A DNA stretch of 64,000 bases from Bacteroidota bacterium (GTDB lineage: Bacteria; Bacteroidota; Bacteroidia; Flavobacteriales_D; Crocinitomicaceae). Under the pieces are notes generated by a model. That model was not told the DNA's origin. It saw nothing but the letters and a program-made list of their open reading frames with translations, and made no database searches. The stretch lies in NCBI GenBank assembly GCA_030148165.1, contig JASBTZ010000013.1, forward strand, positions 1 to 64,000, given 5' to 3'. The translations under genes were made by a program, and so were the position numbers. Each line of letters opens with the position of its first letter. The first letter of the stretch is position 1. Below are positions 17,792 through 28,400 of the stretch, one piece after another.

Positions 17792-18675
17792 TCAAAGAAG
17801 CGAAGGATCATCATGAAATTAGTGCTCACCTGACGAGTAATAACCGTTGCCAGTAATTTCGACTTACTGTTATAGATGATCTGATAATCCGTAATAAATT
17901 CTCCATTCTTATACAGGTGCTTTTCAATCAGATTTCCGTAATCATCATATTCGAACAACCATTCTTCTAAATATCCTTCGGAGCGATTGCTTGATTTTCT
18001 GACTGCTCCCAATAAGCCCTTTTCATTATACTCATATTGGTAGGTATAAACCTTAGAGGTCATTTTTATTCGTTCAATGCGCTCTACCAAATAACCATCT
18101 TCATTATAATACATGATCTCCTCGAGGTATGGGAGATCGTAATTGTTGAACTTCGTTCGTTTTGTCTGACCATCATAGATCGAGTATTCAAATCGCTCGT
18201 TGTTGAAGGCTAAGGTCTTTGTTATATTACCCATGCTGTCAATCACTTCACGTACAATCTCTTCACGTATGACTCTGTCCGTGGAATCATAATGATAAAT
18301 AGTAGTTAGATAACCTTCCTGGTCCGTTTTCCTGTGTTTGATCAGCTGATTATTATCATTGTAATAATATTTGTTCCAGGTAGTATCAATGGTGCCATCA
18401 TCTTGTCTCGTCTCAAAAGTTGCTATTAACTGGCCCTTCCTGTTGAACTCATAGGCATAATTGTATTCCGTTGTTTGCATAGGTTCGTCGCGTTTCTTGT
18501 AGACATAAGTCCCTTTGAGCTTTTTAAGTTTGTTTTCCTTTACAAAATCAGCGTTAAAGAAGGGTTTGTCGGTGAATGCATAACCCATCCGGTTATCCAG
18601 CACCTGGCTATAGGAACATATGGAAATAAAAAATATACTGATCAGAATAAATCTCACGATACAAAAAAAATGCAA
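17773..18675 (-). CDS. Secreted YD-repeat-like protein
   Basis: 300 residues with an N-terminal signal peptide (VRFILISIFFISICSYSQ). The mature part is made of short beta-strand repeats rich in Tyr, Asp and Asn, such as YYYNDNNQLIKHRKTDQEG, YEYNEKGLLGAVRKS and FEYDDYGNLIEKHLYKNGE. This resembles the YD/RHS repeats and YwqK-like repeats found in many Bacteroidota surface proteins. There is no toxin domain and it is much shorter than RHS toxins. Function unknown. It follows the DUF255 gene by 46 bases on the same strand and overlaps the 3' end of the epimerase gene by 19 bases. Confidence 0.75.
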   Translation of the reverse strand: MHFFCIVRFILISIFFISICSYSQVLDNRMGYAFTDKPFFNADFVKENKLKKLKGTYVYKKRDEPMQTTEYNYAYEFNRKGQLIATFETRQDDGTIDTTWNKYYYNDNNQLIKHRKTDQEGYLTTIYHYDSTDRVIREEIVREVIDSMGNITKTLAFNNERFEYSIYDGQTKRTKFNNYDLPYLEEIMYYNEDGYLVERIERIKMTSKVYTYQYEYNEKGLLGAVRKSSNRSEGYLEEWLFEYDDYGNLIEKHLYKNGEFITDYQIIYNSKSKLLATVITRQVSTNFMMILRFFDYEFFD

Positions 18676-18721
18676 TTTTAGATTGTCACTTCACTAACGA
18701 AGGAAATGTTATTAAAAGTCT

Positions 18722-20734
18722 TTAATGGATAACGAGATCCATCGCTTCAGATACACTTTCGACGGGAGCGTGACACGTCCCATGTGTACATACATAAATC
18801 CTGCCTTGTTTTGAACTTCTTCCAGAAAAGACCGGCAAGCTCTCGTCATTCGAATCATTATAACAAATCAGTGCTTTCGTGATCGGCGCTTGTTGAAACT
18901 TTTCCGCAAATTCTCTCGCACTTTCACCCGTACATACGATTTCGTAGAACCCATAAACAAAGTGATTAAGCAAGATTGCCCAGTTAGAGTAACCGGCACC
19001 ATAATGTTCCATTCCCTCATAGACGTTTGCCAACATTTGTTTAGAAATTGACATGTAGGAAGGATTGTTCAATAGCAATGACAAGTAATATAGGTTTCTA
19101 GCCATTACCGAATTACTGGATGGAATAACGTTGTCGCTCAACTCCATTTTTCTTGCTATTAACTTACTATTAGATGGTGTATAGTAGAACATCCCTGATT
19201 TTTCATCCTGAAAGTTCTTCAGGCAGTATTGCATCAGAGAATCTGCGTATTCGATATATGAACTGTTACCCGTGGTTTCGAAAGCCGTGATGAATGCATC
19301 AATTACGTGAGCATAATCTTCCAGTACTCCTGGTATCTGTCTATCTCCTACCTCACCAGATCTGATCACTTGAAAGTCTTCCATGACCCTGGATTTAATC
19401 CATGTTGCATTACTAACAGCAAGGTCTAAGAAGAGGTCATCGCTAAAGACCTGATGGGCTGTCAACAAGCCCTTCAAGGTCATCGCATTCCACGATGTCA
19501 ACAATTTATTATCGAGTCCCGGTCGAATACGACCATCCCTGGCATCGAGTAACAACTGATTCACCCGATTGATGTTGTCATACAATTCGTCTATCGTCCA
19601 ACTCATCTTTTTCGCGAACTCTTTGTCGGATTCTGTTCGCAGGAGGATATAATAGCCATCCTCCCAGTAAGCTCGATTATTAATTGAGTAAAACGCTTTA
19701 ACCCACTGATATTCTTTACTCAACACTTCTTTAAGCTCTTCTTCTGTCCATATATAAAACTTCCCCTCTTTGCCTTCCGAGTCAGCATCCAAAGCAGAAT
19801 AAAAAGCACCTGAATCATCCCGCATTTCCCTTATCAGCCAATCTATGGTTTGATAAACAACTTGCTTGTAAAGCGGTTTTTGAAAGACTTTGTAGGCCGT
19901 AGAATATAGGGTGATGAGTTGACCATTATCATAGAGCATTTTTTCGAAATGTGGTACTTTCCAGAGCATATCGACCGAGTATCGGGCAAAACCTCCACCA
20001 ATCTGATCGTAAATCCCTCCCATGGCCATTTTATCGAGCGTATTTTCTACGTGATTCATGATGTGCTCGTCATCGCTGTGCAGTGCATACTCGAGTAGAA
20101 ATTCGTAATTGCTTGGTAATGGGAATTTAGGAGCTTTCGTTGGCCCACCATGTTCATTATCAAATCCTTTCGACCATCGCAAAATCATTTCATTCAATTT
20201 CTCCTCTTGAAAAGGCCTGATTTCATTTGGTTCTGTAATCAATTCACTTTTGATGATTCCCTCGTGCAACTGCGATGCATATGATTCCATACGAGATCGT
20301 TCATTCTGAAATGTTTGATTCAGTGATTTCATAATATGCATCCATTGATCTTTCTGGAAATAGGTCCCTCCATAGACAGGTCTGCCATCCGGTAAAGTAA
20401 AACAGTTTAACGGCCAACCCCCTCTCTGTGTCATCAATTGAACAGCAGTCATGTACACCTGATCCACGTCCGGGTGTTCCTCCCTATCCACCTTAACATT
20501 AATGAATAGCTTATTTTGAAGTGCTGCAACCTCTTCATCTTCGAATGATTCATGTTCCATCACGTGACACCAGTGACAAGAAGAATAACCAATGGAAATT
20601 AAAACCATTTTATCTTCTTTTTCTGCCTGCTGAAAAACATCCGGACTCCAGGGAATCCAGTTTACCGGATTATGTGCATGTTGCTGGAGATAGGGCGATG
20701 ATTCATTTATTAGATCGTTAGTGTATTTTTCCAT
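18722..20734 (-). CDS. DUF255 thioredoxin-fold protein (YyaL/SPATA20 family)
   Basis: 670 residues, the full length of the family. The N-terminal thioredoxin-like domain opens with NLIxESSPYLxQHAHNPVxW (here [20 protein letters not shown]) and has a C-H-W-C redox motif at Cys53-Cys56. The rest is an alpha/alpha toroid like that of glycoside hydrolases and N-acylglucosamine epimerases ([43 protein letters not shown]). The biochemical role of this widespread family is still unclear. No signal peptide, so probably cytoplasmic. Confidence 0.93.
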   Translation of the reverse strand: MEKYTNDLINESSPYLQQHAHNPVNWIPWSPDVFQQAEKEDKMVLISIGYSSCHWCHVMEHESFEDEEVAALQNKLFINVKVDREEHPDVDQVYMTAVQLMTQRGGWPLNCFTLPDGRPVYGGTYFQKDQWMHIMKSLNQTFQNERSRMESYASQLHEGIIKSELITEPNEIRPFQEEKLNEMILRWSKGFDNEHGGPTKAPKFPLPSNYEFLLEYALHSDDEHIMNHVENTLDKMAMGGIYDQIGGGFARYSVDMLWKVPHFEKMLYDNGQLITLYSTAYKVFQKPLYKQVVYQTIDWLIREMRDDSGAFYSALDADSEGKEGKFYIWTEEELKEVLSKEYQWVKAFYSINNRAYWEDGYYILLRTESDKEFAKKMSWTIDELYDNINRVNQLLLDARDGRIRPGLDNKLLTSWNAMTLKGLLTAHQVFSDDLFLDLAVSNATWIKSRVMEDFQVIRSGEVGDRQIPGVLEDYAHVIDAFITAFETTGNSSYIEYADSLMQYCLKNFQDEKSGMFYYTPSNSKLIARKMELSDNVIPSSNSVMARNLYYLSLLLNNPSYMSISKQMLANVYEGMEHYGAGYSNWAILLNHFVYGFYEIVCTGESAREFAEKFQQAPITKALICYNDSNDESLPVFSGRSSKQGRIYVCTHGTCHAPVESVSEAMDLVIH

Positions 20735-20860
20735 AATTTGATCGCCTTGAGTATAGCACAGTACGTGGTGGAGTTATCCCCTGTTAATTCTTGATAAAAT
20801 TAAGGTCTGAACTCAGGCTGTGCTTCAAAGCTCCTTAAATTTATAGTTTATTCTTACAAC

Positions 20861-22342
20861 TTGAAAGAAGTACGTGCATATCAGGTGTTGCTATTCATCG
20901 CGGGAATCCTGCTTATCCTCTCGCCTGCAGTCTATTTCATGCCAGATGATGGTGTAAAGATTGCTGGTATGCAGTTCAACTTTTTAACGCAAGAGAATTT
21001 TATTCATCCGAAGAAACAGGAAAAAGCTGACATAACCGACATTATTGCCGATATCGATACCAGTATGGTAATCGAGGATGACCCGTTAGTCAAGCATCAA
21101 AATGGATCCCATGGCGAGCTTGGCGCACCAAATGGAGGTAAACTGATCGATTCTGCAGCTACATCTCTTCAAATGAATGATGCCGGACTTAAAAACTTGT
21201 ATTCCTTCTTTGAAATCCTGAAGAAGGTATCCGCCAAAAAAGAAAAAATATCCATTCTTCATTACGGTGATTCTCAAATTGAAGGTGATCGTATGACTGG
21301 GTATATTCGCGAACGCATACAAAATCAGTTCGGTGGAAATGGTCCGGGATTAATTCCCGCAACAAACGTATACAGTACAGTGGCATTTGAGCAAAGCTAC
21401 TCAGAGAGCTTTGTTCGTTATACCGGTTTTGGCGGTAACGCTCTGCAGAGTAAAAAGTATGGGGCAATGATTTCCGTTGCCAGATTTACACCGGAATATG
21501 AACTCGATAGCACATTAAGCAATGCAGATACACTCGTTGAGCAGAGCGGATGGATCGAAATTGCACCTTCCAGATCGGCTTATAGACGGGCACGCACGTA
21601 CAACAATGTCGTGATGCATTACAACAGTTGTATTTTACCTACTAAGCTCCATGTCTATCAAAATGGGACGCTCATTCACGAAGAAGATTTAATGAATGAT
21701 GGAGAACAACACGTCTTTCGTTTATCCTTTCCTGATACACCCGGAAAGTTGAGATATGAGTTCAAGGGTAAAATGAGTCCGAATATTTGTGGATTCTCTC
21801 TGGAAGGTGATTACGGAGTACAGGTTTCTAACATCGCCATGCGGGGCTCGAGCGGAACCGTTTTTGGTCGTGTAGACCAAAACGTACTAAGGTCCATGTA
21901 TGAATCGCTTAACACTGAATTAGTTATCATGCAATTTGGAGGTAATTCCGTTCCTTTCTTTGAGGATAGTGCATCGGTGGAAAGCTTTGCTCGTTACTTT
22001 AAGAGTCAGATTAATCGAATAAAGAGACTCAACGATGGAGCAATGGTCATCGTAATAGGCCCTAGTGATATGTCTGTTCTTGAAGATCAGATATATGTTA
22101 CGTACAAGTTTCTTCCCTACTGTGTGGAACAGATGAAAAAAGCAACAAAAGACGCGGGTGCTGCATACTGGGATCTGTTTGCTGCTATGGGCGGTGAAAA
22201 TTCAATGCCTTCCTGGGTTGAAAAGGGTCTCGCGGGAAAAGATTATATACACTTCAGTAATGCAGGATCAAAAATAGCTTCACAGCTATTCTACGACGCC
22301 TTTTTAGCTGAATACAGTAAATGGGAGAAGAACAAACCTTAG
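20861..22342 (+). CDS. SGNH-type O-acyl transferase/esterase, first of an MBOAT cassette
   Basis: A 493-residue membrane-anchored protein: a single N-terminal transmembrane segment (YQVLLFIAGILLILSPAVYF) and a long periplasmic part. The SGNH catalytic elements are visible: Ser138 in HYGDSQIEGD (block I), FGGN (block III), and Asp461/His464 in DYIHFSNAG (block V). It probably takes acetyl groups delivered by the MBOAT protein two genes downstream and puts them on an extracellular polysaccharide. The start is a TTG; the next in-frame ATG would cut off the membrane anchor. A -7-like TAAATTTA lies at 20836-20843. Its end overlaps the next gene. Confidence 0.82.
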   Translation: MKEVRAYQVLLFIAGILLILSPAVYFMPDDGVKIAGMQFNFLTQENFIHPKKQEKADITDIIADIDTSMVIEDDPLVKHQNGSHGELGAPNGGKLIDSAATSLQMNDAGLKNLYSFFEILKKVSAKKEKISILHYGDSQIEGDRMTGYIRERIQNQFGGNGPGLIPATNVYSTVAFEQSYSESFVRYTGFGGNALQSKKYGAMISVARFTPEYELDSTLSNADTLVEQSGWIEIAPSRSAYRRARTYNNVVMHYNSCILPTKLHVYQNGTLIHEEDLMNDGEQHVFRLSFPDTPGKLRYEFKGKMSPNICGFSLEGDYGVQVSNIAMRGSSGTVFGRVDQNVLRSMYESLNTELVIMQFGGNSVPFFEDSASVESFARYFKSQINRIKRLNDGAMVIVIGPSDMSVLEDQIYVTYKFLPYCVEQMKKATKDAGAAYWDLFAAMGGENSMPSWVEKGLAGKDYIHFSNAGSKIASQLFYDAFLAEYSKWEKNKP

Positions 22343-23685
22343 TGAAGCTGATCATCAATATATGTGCATTATTTGTAGCCCAGATTAGTCTGGCTCAGGA
22401 CACAATTATGCCCATAATTGATTCCAGTGCTTTTGTGCTTCGGTGCGACTCATTATCTGCTTATCATTTTCCGGATTTCAGAAATATGGATACCAGTCTT
22501 AAAACGAGCCGTTCATTCGTTGATTACGGGAAAAACAATTACCGATTTTACACAAAAGAAAGCCCAAATTTCCATCAATTGTATGAATCGTTTACGCAGA
22601 TGGTAGACAAAAAAGAAGGGAAGCTAAACTTTTATCACATAGGTGGTTCTCACTTACAAGCTGACATTTACTCAAATGATGCCAGGGAGTTCTTACAGGA
22701 AAACTGGGAAGGAATTGGCGGAGAACGAGGCTGGGTATTTCCGTTCGATCTTGCCAAAACGAACAATCCCGGAAACTATGAATTCTCTTCACCAAATTCA
22801 TGGACACCTTATCGATGTTTACCTCATAAACCCGCGAAATACGATGTTGATTACGGAATCATGGGGGCTATGGTGACTTGCGACGACTCGATAATCACGG
22901 TTAAATTTGAATTTGACCGTACAACTAGTAAACCGCCTTTCAATCATATACGGGTATTTCATAACATTGGTGAGTTTCCTTACTGGATGCATTTCGGTGA
23001 GGCTGAGATTTTGGTCCTTGGAGTTGATCACAATCCTGAAGTAGGTTACACCGATATTTATTTTACGGACCCGCTCGATTCCTTCAATCTGCAGTTTCAG
23101 CGAACCACAAAGTCAGCACCTGAATTAGAGATCTATGGTTTCACTTTAATGAATGACCAGCCAGGCGTTTCGTATACATCAATAGGAATCAATGGTGCAG
23201 GGCTTTATACCTATCTCGATAATGTCCGATTCGAAGAACAATTAAAAACATATCCACCTGATTTCTTTGCGTATTCCGTTGGTACGAACGATGGAAATGT
23301 TCCGTACGCTGACTTCGATCCACAAGAATATAAAGCAAACCTGGAAAAGTTGATGCAGATTGCGCTTCGTGCTAATCCGGATTGCGCCTTGTTGCTGACA
23401 GTGCCAAACGACTCTTATTATCGACGTAGGTATTACAATCGTAATATCGCAAGGGAACGAAGCGTCATAATAGAACTCGCCGAAAAATATAAAATGGCTG
23501 TATGGGACATGTACGGTATCATGGGAGAACTAGGTTCAAGCAAAACCTGGAAATACAAAGGACTTATGCGTAGTGATCTTGTGCATTTTACACACGAAGG
23601 ATATCATTTCAAAGGAGAATTATACATTGATGCCTTTCTAAAATTTATGGATCAAATGAAGGCTTGTGAAGACACCATGCCATAA
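22342..23685 (+). CDS. Second SGNH-like periplasmic protein of the MBOAT cassette
   Basis: A 447-residue secreted protein from the chosen GTG start, which gives a normal signal peptide (VKLIINICALFVAQISLAQ) and overlaps the previous stop by one base. The ATG at 22321 would add an acidic MGEEQTL leader, unusual for a signal. The SGNH elements are degenerate in block I: IGGSHLQADIY with Ser103, so the Asp of GDS is Gly. Block III is VGTND and block V is Asp412/His415 (DLVHFTHEG). It may be a second acyltransferase, or the receiving half of a pair with the first SGNH protein. The MBOAT gene starts 2 bases after it. Confidence 0.78.
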   Translation: MKLIINICALFVAQISLAQDTIMPIIDSSAFVLRCDSLSAYHFPDFRNMDTSLKTSRSFVDYGKNNYRFYTKESPNFHQLYESFTQMVDKKEGKLNFYHIGGSHLQADIYSNDAREFLQENWEGIGGERGWVFPFDLAKTNNPGNYEFSSPNSWTPYRCLPHKPAKYDVDYGIMGAMVTCDDSIITVKFEFDRTTSKPPFNHIRVFHNIGEFPYWMHFGEAEILVLGVDHNPEVGYTDIYFTDPLDSFNLQFQRTTKSAPELEIYGFTLMNDQPGVSYTSIGINGAGLYTYLDNVRFEEQLKTYPPDFFAYSVGTNDGNVPYADFDPQEYKANLEKLMQIALRANPDCALLLTVPNDSYYRRRYYNRNIARERSVIIELAEKYKMAVWDMYGIMGELGSSKTWKYKGLMRSDLVHFTHEGYHFKGELYIDAFLKFMDQMKACEDTMP

Positions 23686-23687
23686 CA

Positions 23688-25385
23688 ATGGAAGAAAGTA
23701 ATTACATATCAGAATACTTCAACAGGTTCATGAATATCTTTTCGACTGAAGTTGGAGATGGAAGTTCAATGGTATTCACTAAGCTTGATTTTTGGCTTTT
23801 CTTCTTACTGGTGATGGTCTTCTTTTCATTCTTTCACAAGAACAAATTGATCAGAAGTATTTATCTCACAGCTATTAGCTGCTTCTTCTTCTTTAAGACA
23901 TCCGGATTGTACGTGATACTGTTGGGCGTGAGTGTCACGGTTAACTTTTTCCTCGGTCAACGGATATATGAATCCAAGTCTGAATTACGGCGGAAATGGA
24001 TCATCGCATTCTCCGCCATTTTCAATATTCTCATTTTAGGATATTTCAAATACGCTTATTTCTTTACTGACTCATTCAACGAGATGTTCAATACGGATTT
24101 TGAACTCGTGAATCACTTTGCGCAGTTCGGAAACAGTTTCTTTGGAGAAGGAACATTTGTCGAGCGAATTCTATTGCCGGTAGGTGTCTCATTCTTCACT
24201 TTCCAGAACATCAGCTACGTAGTTGATATTTATCGAAAGGAGATAGAACCAGTTAAAAATTACTTCCATTATTCGTTCTTCGTTACCTTCTTCCCTCAGC
24301 TGGTAATGGGTCCGATTGTTCGTGCAAGAGACTTCATTCCGCAAATCAGTAAAGCTTACAGGCTTACGAAAGATGAGTTCAGCTGGGCGATCATCCAGAT
24401 CGTCACCGGCTTGTTAAAAAAGATTGTTATTGCGGATTATCTCGCTGTTCATTTCGTTGATAAAATCGCAGATGCACCTGATGGGTATCCCGGTTTTGTC
24501 AGTATCCTAGCTATGTGGGGCTACTCTCTTCATATCTACGCAGATTTCTCAGGGTACACCGATATTGCCATTGGTCTCTCGAAGCTTATGGGCTTTTCGT
24601 TAAAACCAAACTTCAATTCTCCTTACAAGGCTAGAAGTGTAGCTGAATTCTGGCGGCGATGGCATATGTCCCTTGGAGCCTGGCTGAAGGATTACCTGTA
24701 CATTCCATTAGGAGGAAATCGAACGGGAGGAACAGGATCATATATAGCCATCTTTGTCATATTTGTCTTTCTGATTTTCATAACACAATGGTATGAACTG
24801 ATCTATATCTACATAGGCCTAAGCTGTATATATCTCTTAGGTGTAATGCTGATCACCGATTTTAAGCGTTATGTTCATCGCGACCTCAATCTAATCATTA
24901 CAATGGTCGTCGGTGGCCTGTGGCACGGAGCCAGTGAGAATTTTGTGATCTGGGGAGCAATGAACGGTTGTGCGCTCGTTATCTACAAATACTGGAGGAA
25001 GATCAGTTTCTATGAAAACAGCAATGTCTGGATCGCAAATTTCTGGAAGATCTTCGTCACCTTTAATTTCATTACCTTCACACGAATTTGGTTTAAACTC
25101 GAAGACGACGGTCAACCATTGGTGATGCTTGATCAGATTTGGAATCATTTTGACTTTACCTGGGAATCTTTTGTAGTGGTCTTGCAAACCTATCAATCTG
25201 TCTTCTGGATTATGCTTGCAGGATTTATTGTGCACTGGTTGCCGGATAAAGTAAAAGCCTTATATGAAACTGCTTTCAAACGAATGCCAATGCCTGTTCA
25301 GGCAATTTCAGTAGCAATTATTGTCTTCCTCATGTACCAGGCTGTTTCCAGCGAAGCTCCACCATTTGTCTATCTCCAATTCTAA
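23688..25385 (+). CDS. MBOAT-family membrane O-acyltransferase
   Basis: A 565-residue polytopic membrane protein of the membrane-bound O-acyltransferase family (AlgI/DltB/PatA type). Conserved parts are visible: LPVGVSFFTFQNISYVVDIYR, FFPQLVMGPIVRA, HIYADFSGYTDIAIGLSKLMG, EFWRRWHMSLGAWLKDYLYIPLGGN (in the central part) and the active-site His413 in VVGGLWHGAS. Such proteins move acyl groups, usually acetyl, from the cytoplasm across the inner membrane to periplasmic partners. The two upstream SGNH genes are the likely partners; the polymer that is modified is unknown. Confidence 0.93.
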   Translation: MEESNYISEYFNRFMNIFSTEVGDGSSMVFTKLDFWLFFLLVMVFFSFFHKNKLIRSIYLTAISCFFFFKTSGLYVILLGVSVTVNFFLGQRIYESKSELRRKWIIAFSAIFNILILGYFKYAYFFTDSFNEMFNTDFELVNHFAQFGNSFFGEGTFVERILLPVGVSFFTFQNISYVVDIYRKEIEPVKNYFHYSFFVTFFPQLVMGPIVRARDFIPQISKAYRLTKDEFSWAIIQIVTGLLKKIVIADYLAVHFVDKIADAPDGYPGFVSILAMWGYSLHIYADFSGYTDIAIGLSKLMGFSLKPNFNSPYKARSVAEFWRRWHMSLGAWLKDYLYIPLGGNRTGGTGSYIAIFVIFVFLIFITQWYELIYIYIGLSCIYLLGVMLITDFKRYVHRDLNLIITMVVGGLWHGASENFVIWGAMNGCALVIYKYWRKISFYENSNVWIANFWKIFVTFNFITFTRIWFKLEDDGQPLVMLDQIWNHFDFTWESFVVVLQTYQSVFWIMLAGFIVHWLPDKVKALYETAFKRMPMPVQAISVAIIVFLMYQAVSSEAPPFVYLQF

Positions 25386-25406
25386 ATTGCGATTAGTACA
25401 GGGGTC

Positions 25407-25434
25407 AAAAAAAAGCCTCCGGACAGGAGGCTTT
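25407..25434 (-). terminator. Terminator of the downstream giant T9SS gene
   Basis: Stem AAGCCTCC/GGAGGCTT (25412-25420 with 25426-25434) with a run of A at 25407-25414, which is a U tract for minus-strand transcripts. It ends the 1658-residue protein gene. On the plus strand only TTT follows, so it is weaker for the MBOAT transcript. Confidence 0.85.
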
Positions 25435-25457
25435 ACAACAACCGTTTGATGTGCTAG

Positions 25458-28400
25458 TTATTGTTTAGTTATTTTCTCAAACTTGATGATCTCATTCTGA
25501 TTATTCAGCACTTTTACGATGTAAATACCGGTGCTTACATTCGAGAAGTTATCAATCATGTACGTTTTCTTATCTGGTGATAATTCAATTTCTTCAACAA
25601 TCGTCTTACCGGAAATATCGGTGATTAAAATTGTATGAACCCCATCGTTCTCATCATTGAAGTCAATGAACAGATCTCCGGAAGTTGGATTCGGATAAAT
25701 CTGTATATCCGGACCAATATTTGTGTTGATCGCAATGACTTCTGAATAAGACGCCGATCCATTGAAATCAATCTGTTTTAGACGATAGTAGTTCATTCCT
25801 TTCAATGGTGCATTGTCCGTCAAGCGATAAGAATTTGTAACACTACTATTTCCTGCTGCATCAACCTGACCGATATCCTTGAAAGCATATCCATCTTCAC
25901 TTCGCTGAACCAGGAAGAAATCGTTATTGATCTCTGTAGCCGTAGTCCAATATAAATCATTCACATCGCCATTATTCTCTCCGGCAAAACTCATGAGTTC
26001 TATTGGCAATGGGTTACATATAATGATATTTACGGTATCGTAAACCGTACAAATACCCCCCGTTACCTCAACCACATACTGTTGATCAACCAATGGTGTA
26101 GCTGTTGGGTTGGCAATATTTGGATCATCCAAGCTAGTCGCAGGTGTCCAAGTATATGTCGGAGATACCGGTGGCGGGTCATAAATTCTAAGGCGAATAT
26201 TTGGTCGATACTGATATACATAAACCGGGTCAAGACTACAACCACTTGAACCAGGACCTCCTCCTGACAAGTTCTGATAGTTTCTCATGGTCGTACCAAA
26301 ACCGGGTGAATTATGATAATAATGATTCGCATAACTTATGGCTGAATTGTTATCGAAACATGTTTCGATAACAATATTCGATGTTCCATCCCAGTCGAAT
26401 GGTTGAGAGAGAATAAAGGTGTTCCAACCAACAGCCACATTATAATTCTGAGGCCCCCAAACCGGCCCAACTGTTGGAAGCCAACCATTGGCTGCTACCA
26501 ATGTGTTTTCGTTTGTACAACCAATGCTAATCTGGAAGTCATTGAAAGCACCAGTCGTAAAATTGGAGAGAATATTAAATGAAAGTTCCGTTATTGTTCC
26601 AGATTGGAATCCTGCAGCTTGTAAATCAGATGCATGGTATAAGAACTGGTACTTAACGTCAGAATAAGACCCATAGAATGGTCCGTATGTTGACGTTGCA
26701 GTAGTTCCCGTACCAACGAGATTCAAGGTGTTTGGTCCTGAATAACCAGCTGTATTCAAACCACAAGGAATCGTAGTTGGAACTGGTCCTGTAAACAGCG
26801 CGTTTAAGTTATACGAATCTCCCGGACAAATCATTGTGTCCGGAGCAGCAGTTACACTGTTAGAAGGATCTATCGCAACCTGAACCTGGGAAGTTGAAGG
26901 ACATCCCGGATTCGCCGGATCCGTAACAGTTAAGGTATACGTTGTTGTTCCTGTAACAGTAGCTGTTGGATTCTGTATACTCGGGTCGGAAAGTCCTGTT
27001 GAAGGCGACCACGAATAGGTGGCTCCACCACCCAAAGTTGCATTACACATTGTAAATCGCATATTAGGTCTAACAGTTGTTCGTGTACCAGTGGCGTTGT
27101 TACAAGCACTGCTTAATGTTGTATTGTAATACATACACCTGTAATACGGAGAGGTAGTCGAATAATAGGTGTTCTCTGATCCAATGTGGTCATCGTGATG
27201 TGCACAGAACTGAACCACAATATTCGATGATCCATCCCAATCGAAACCGGTAATATTGAAGGAATTCCAACCATTCGCGGTAGTGTAATATGGGTTATAA
27301 TACACCTGCGTTAAGGACGATACCGGAATAAACGAAGTAGTCGTATATTGCTCTTGAGTCGTACATCCCATCCAAATTGTTAAATCATCGTATGAACGAG
27401 CAGTTCCCGTTGACACATTTAGTTCCAACATAGTAATTGTACCGGCAGTGAATCCCATTGTGGTTAACTCATCAGCACTAAAAATATATTGCTTCTTATT
27501 ATAATACGTTGAAGCTGAAGTCGATCCATAAAATGGCCCATAAGACGAGGTAGCTGTTGTTGCGGTTCCACTAACACCTGTGCTAGAAGCACCCGTACAA
27601 TTTGCGTAATTAACTCCACAGTTTCCTGTTGCAGCAACCATGTCTAATTGAACTACATCCAACGGACAAACCGTATCAAGATTTGCTAAAGCCGCTATTG
27701 GAATTCCACCTACTTGTACAGTAACACTGTCCAATTTATTACAGAATCCATTTGAAGTTGAGATGTAATAGGTTGTTTCACCAGTAGGAGAAACTGTTGG
27801 ACTCGAAGCTGACGGATTTCCAAAAGCTCCCGCCGGTTCCCAGCTATAGGTATATGGTCCTGGGCCACTCGCTCCAGCGTTCAACGTAGTGGTTTGTCCA
27901 TAACACAAACTGATCGGACTAGCCGTTGGACTCAATGTATAATCCGGACTTACATTAATCTGTGCAATACCTGATCCTGTACATCCATTTGCCGTAACAT
28001 CCAATACGTAGGAAGTTGAAGACGTTGGTGACGCAGTAGGGTTTGCAATTGTCGTTGAACTCAACCCTGTACCAGGAGACCATGAATAAACTGGTGAACT
28101 GGCATCTTCAACACAGAGTGTCATTCTAATATTTGGTCTGTTAGTTACCCGCGTTCCCGTAGGTGTTGAACATCCCGTTGTAAGGGTCGTGTGATAGTAT
28201 AGACATCTGTACGCTGGAGAAGTTGAATGGTATAAGAACGAATCTGATCCTTCATCATTTGTGTTGTCCTCGTCTGCACATATCTGTATTACCAGATTCG
28301 ATATTCCATCCCAATCGTAATCAGCGATGTTAAATGCACACCATGTGTTGTTTGGTGGATTGTAGTTATCACCCGACCAAACTAATGTCATACTTGATGT

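Noticed and set aside
20861-25385. Reading the SGNH/MBOAT trio as a defence system
   Set aside because: All motifs fit periplasmic O-acylation; no nuclease, nucleotide-signal or sensor domains are present.
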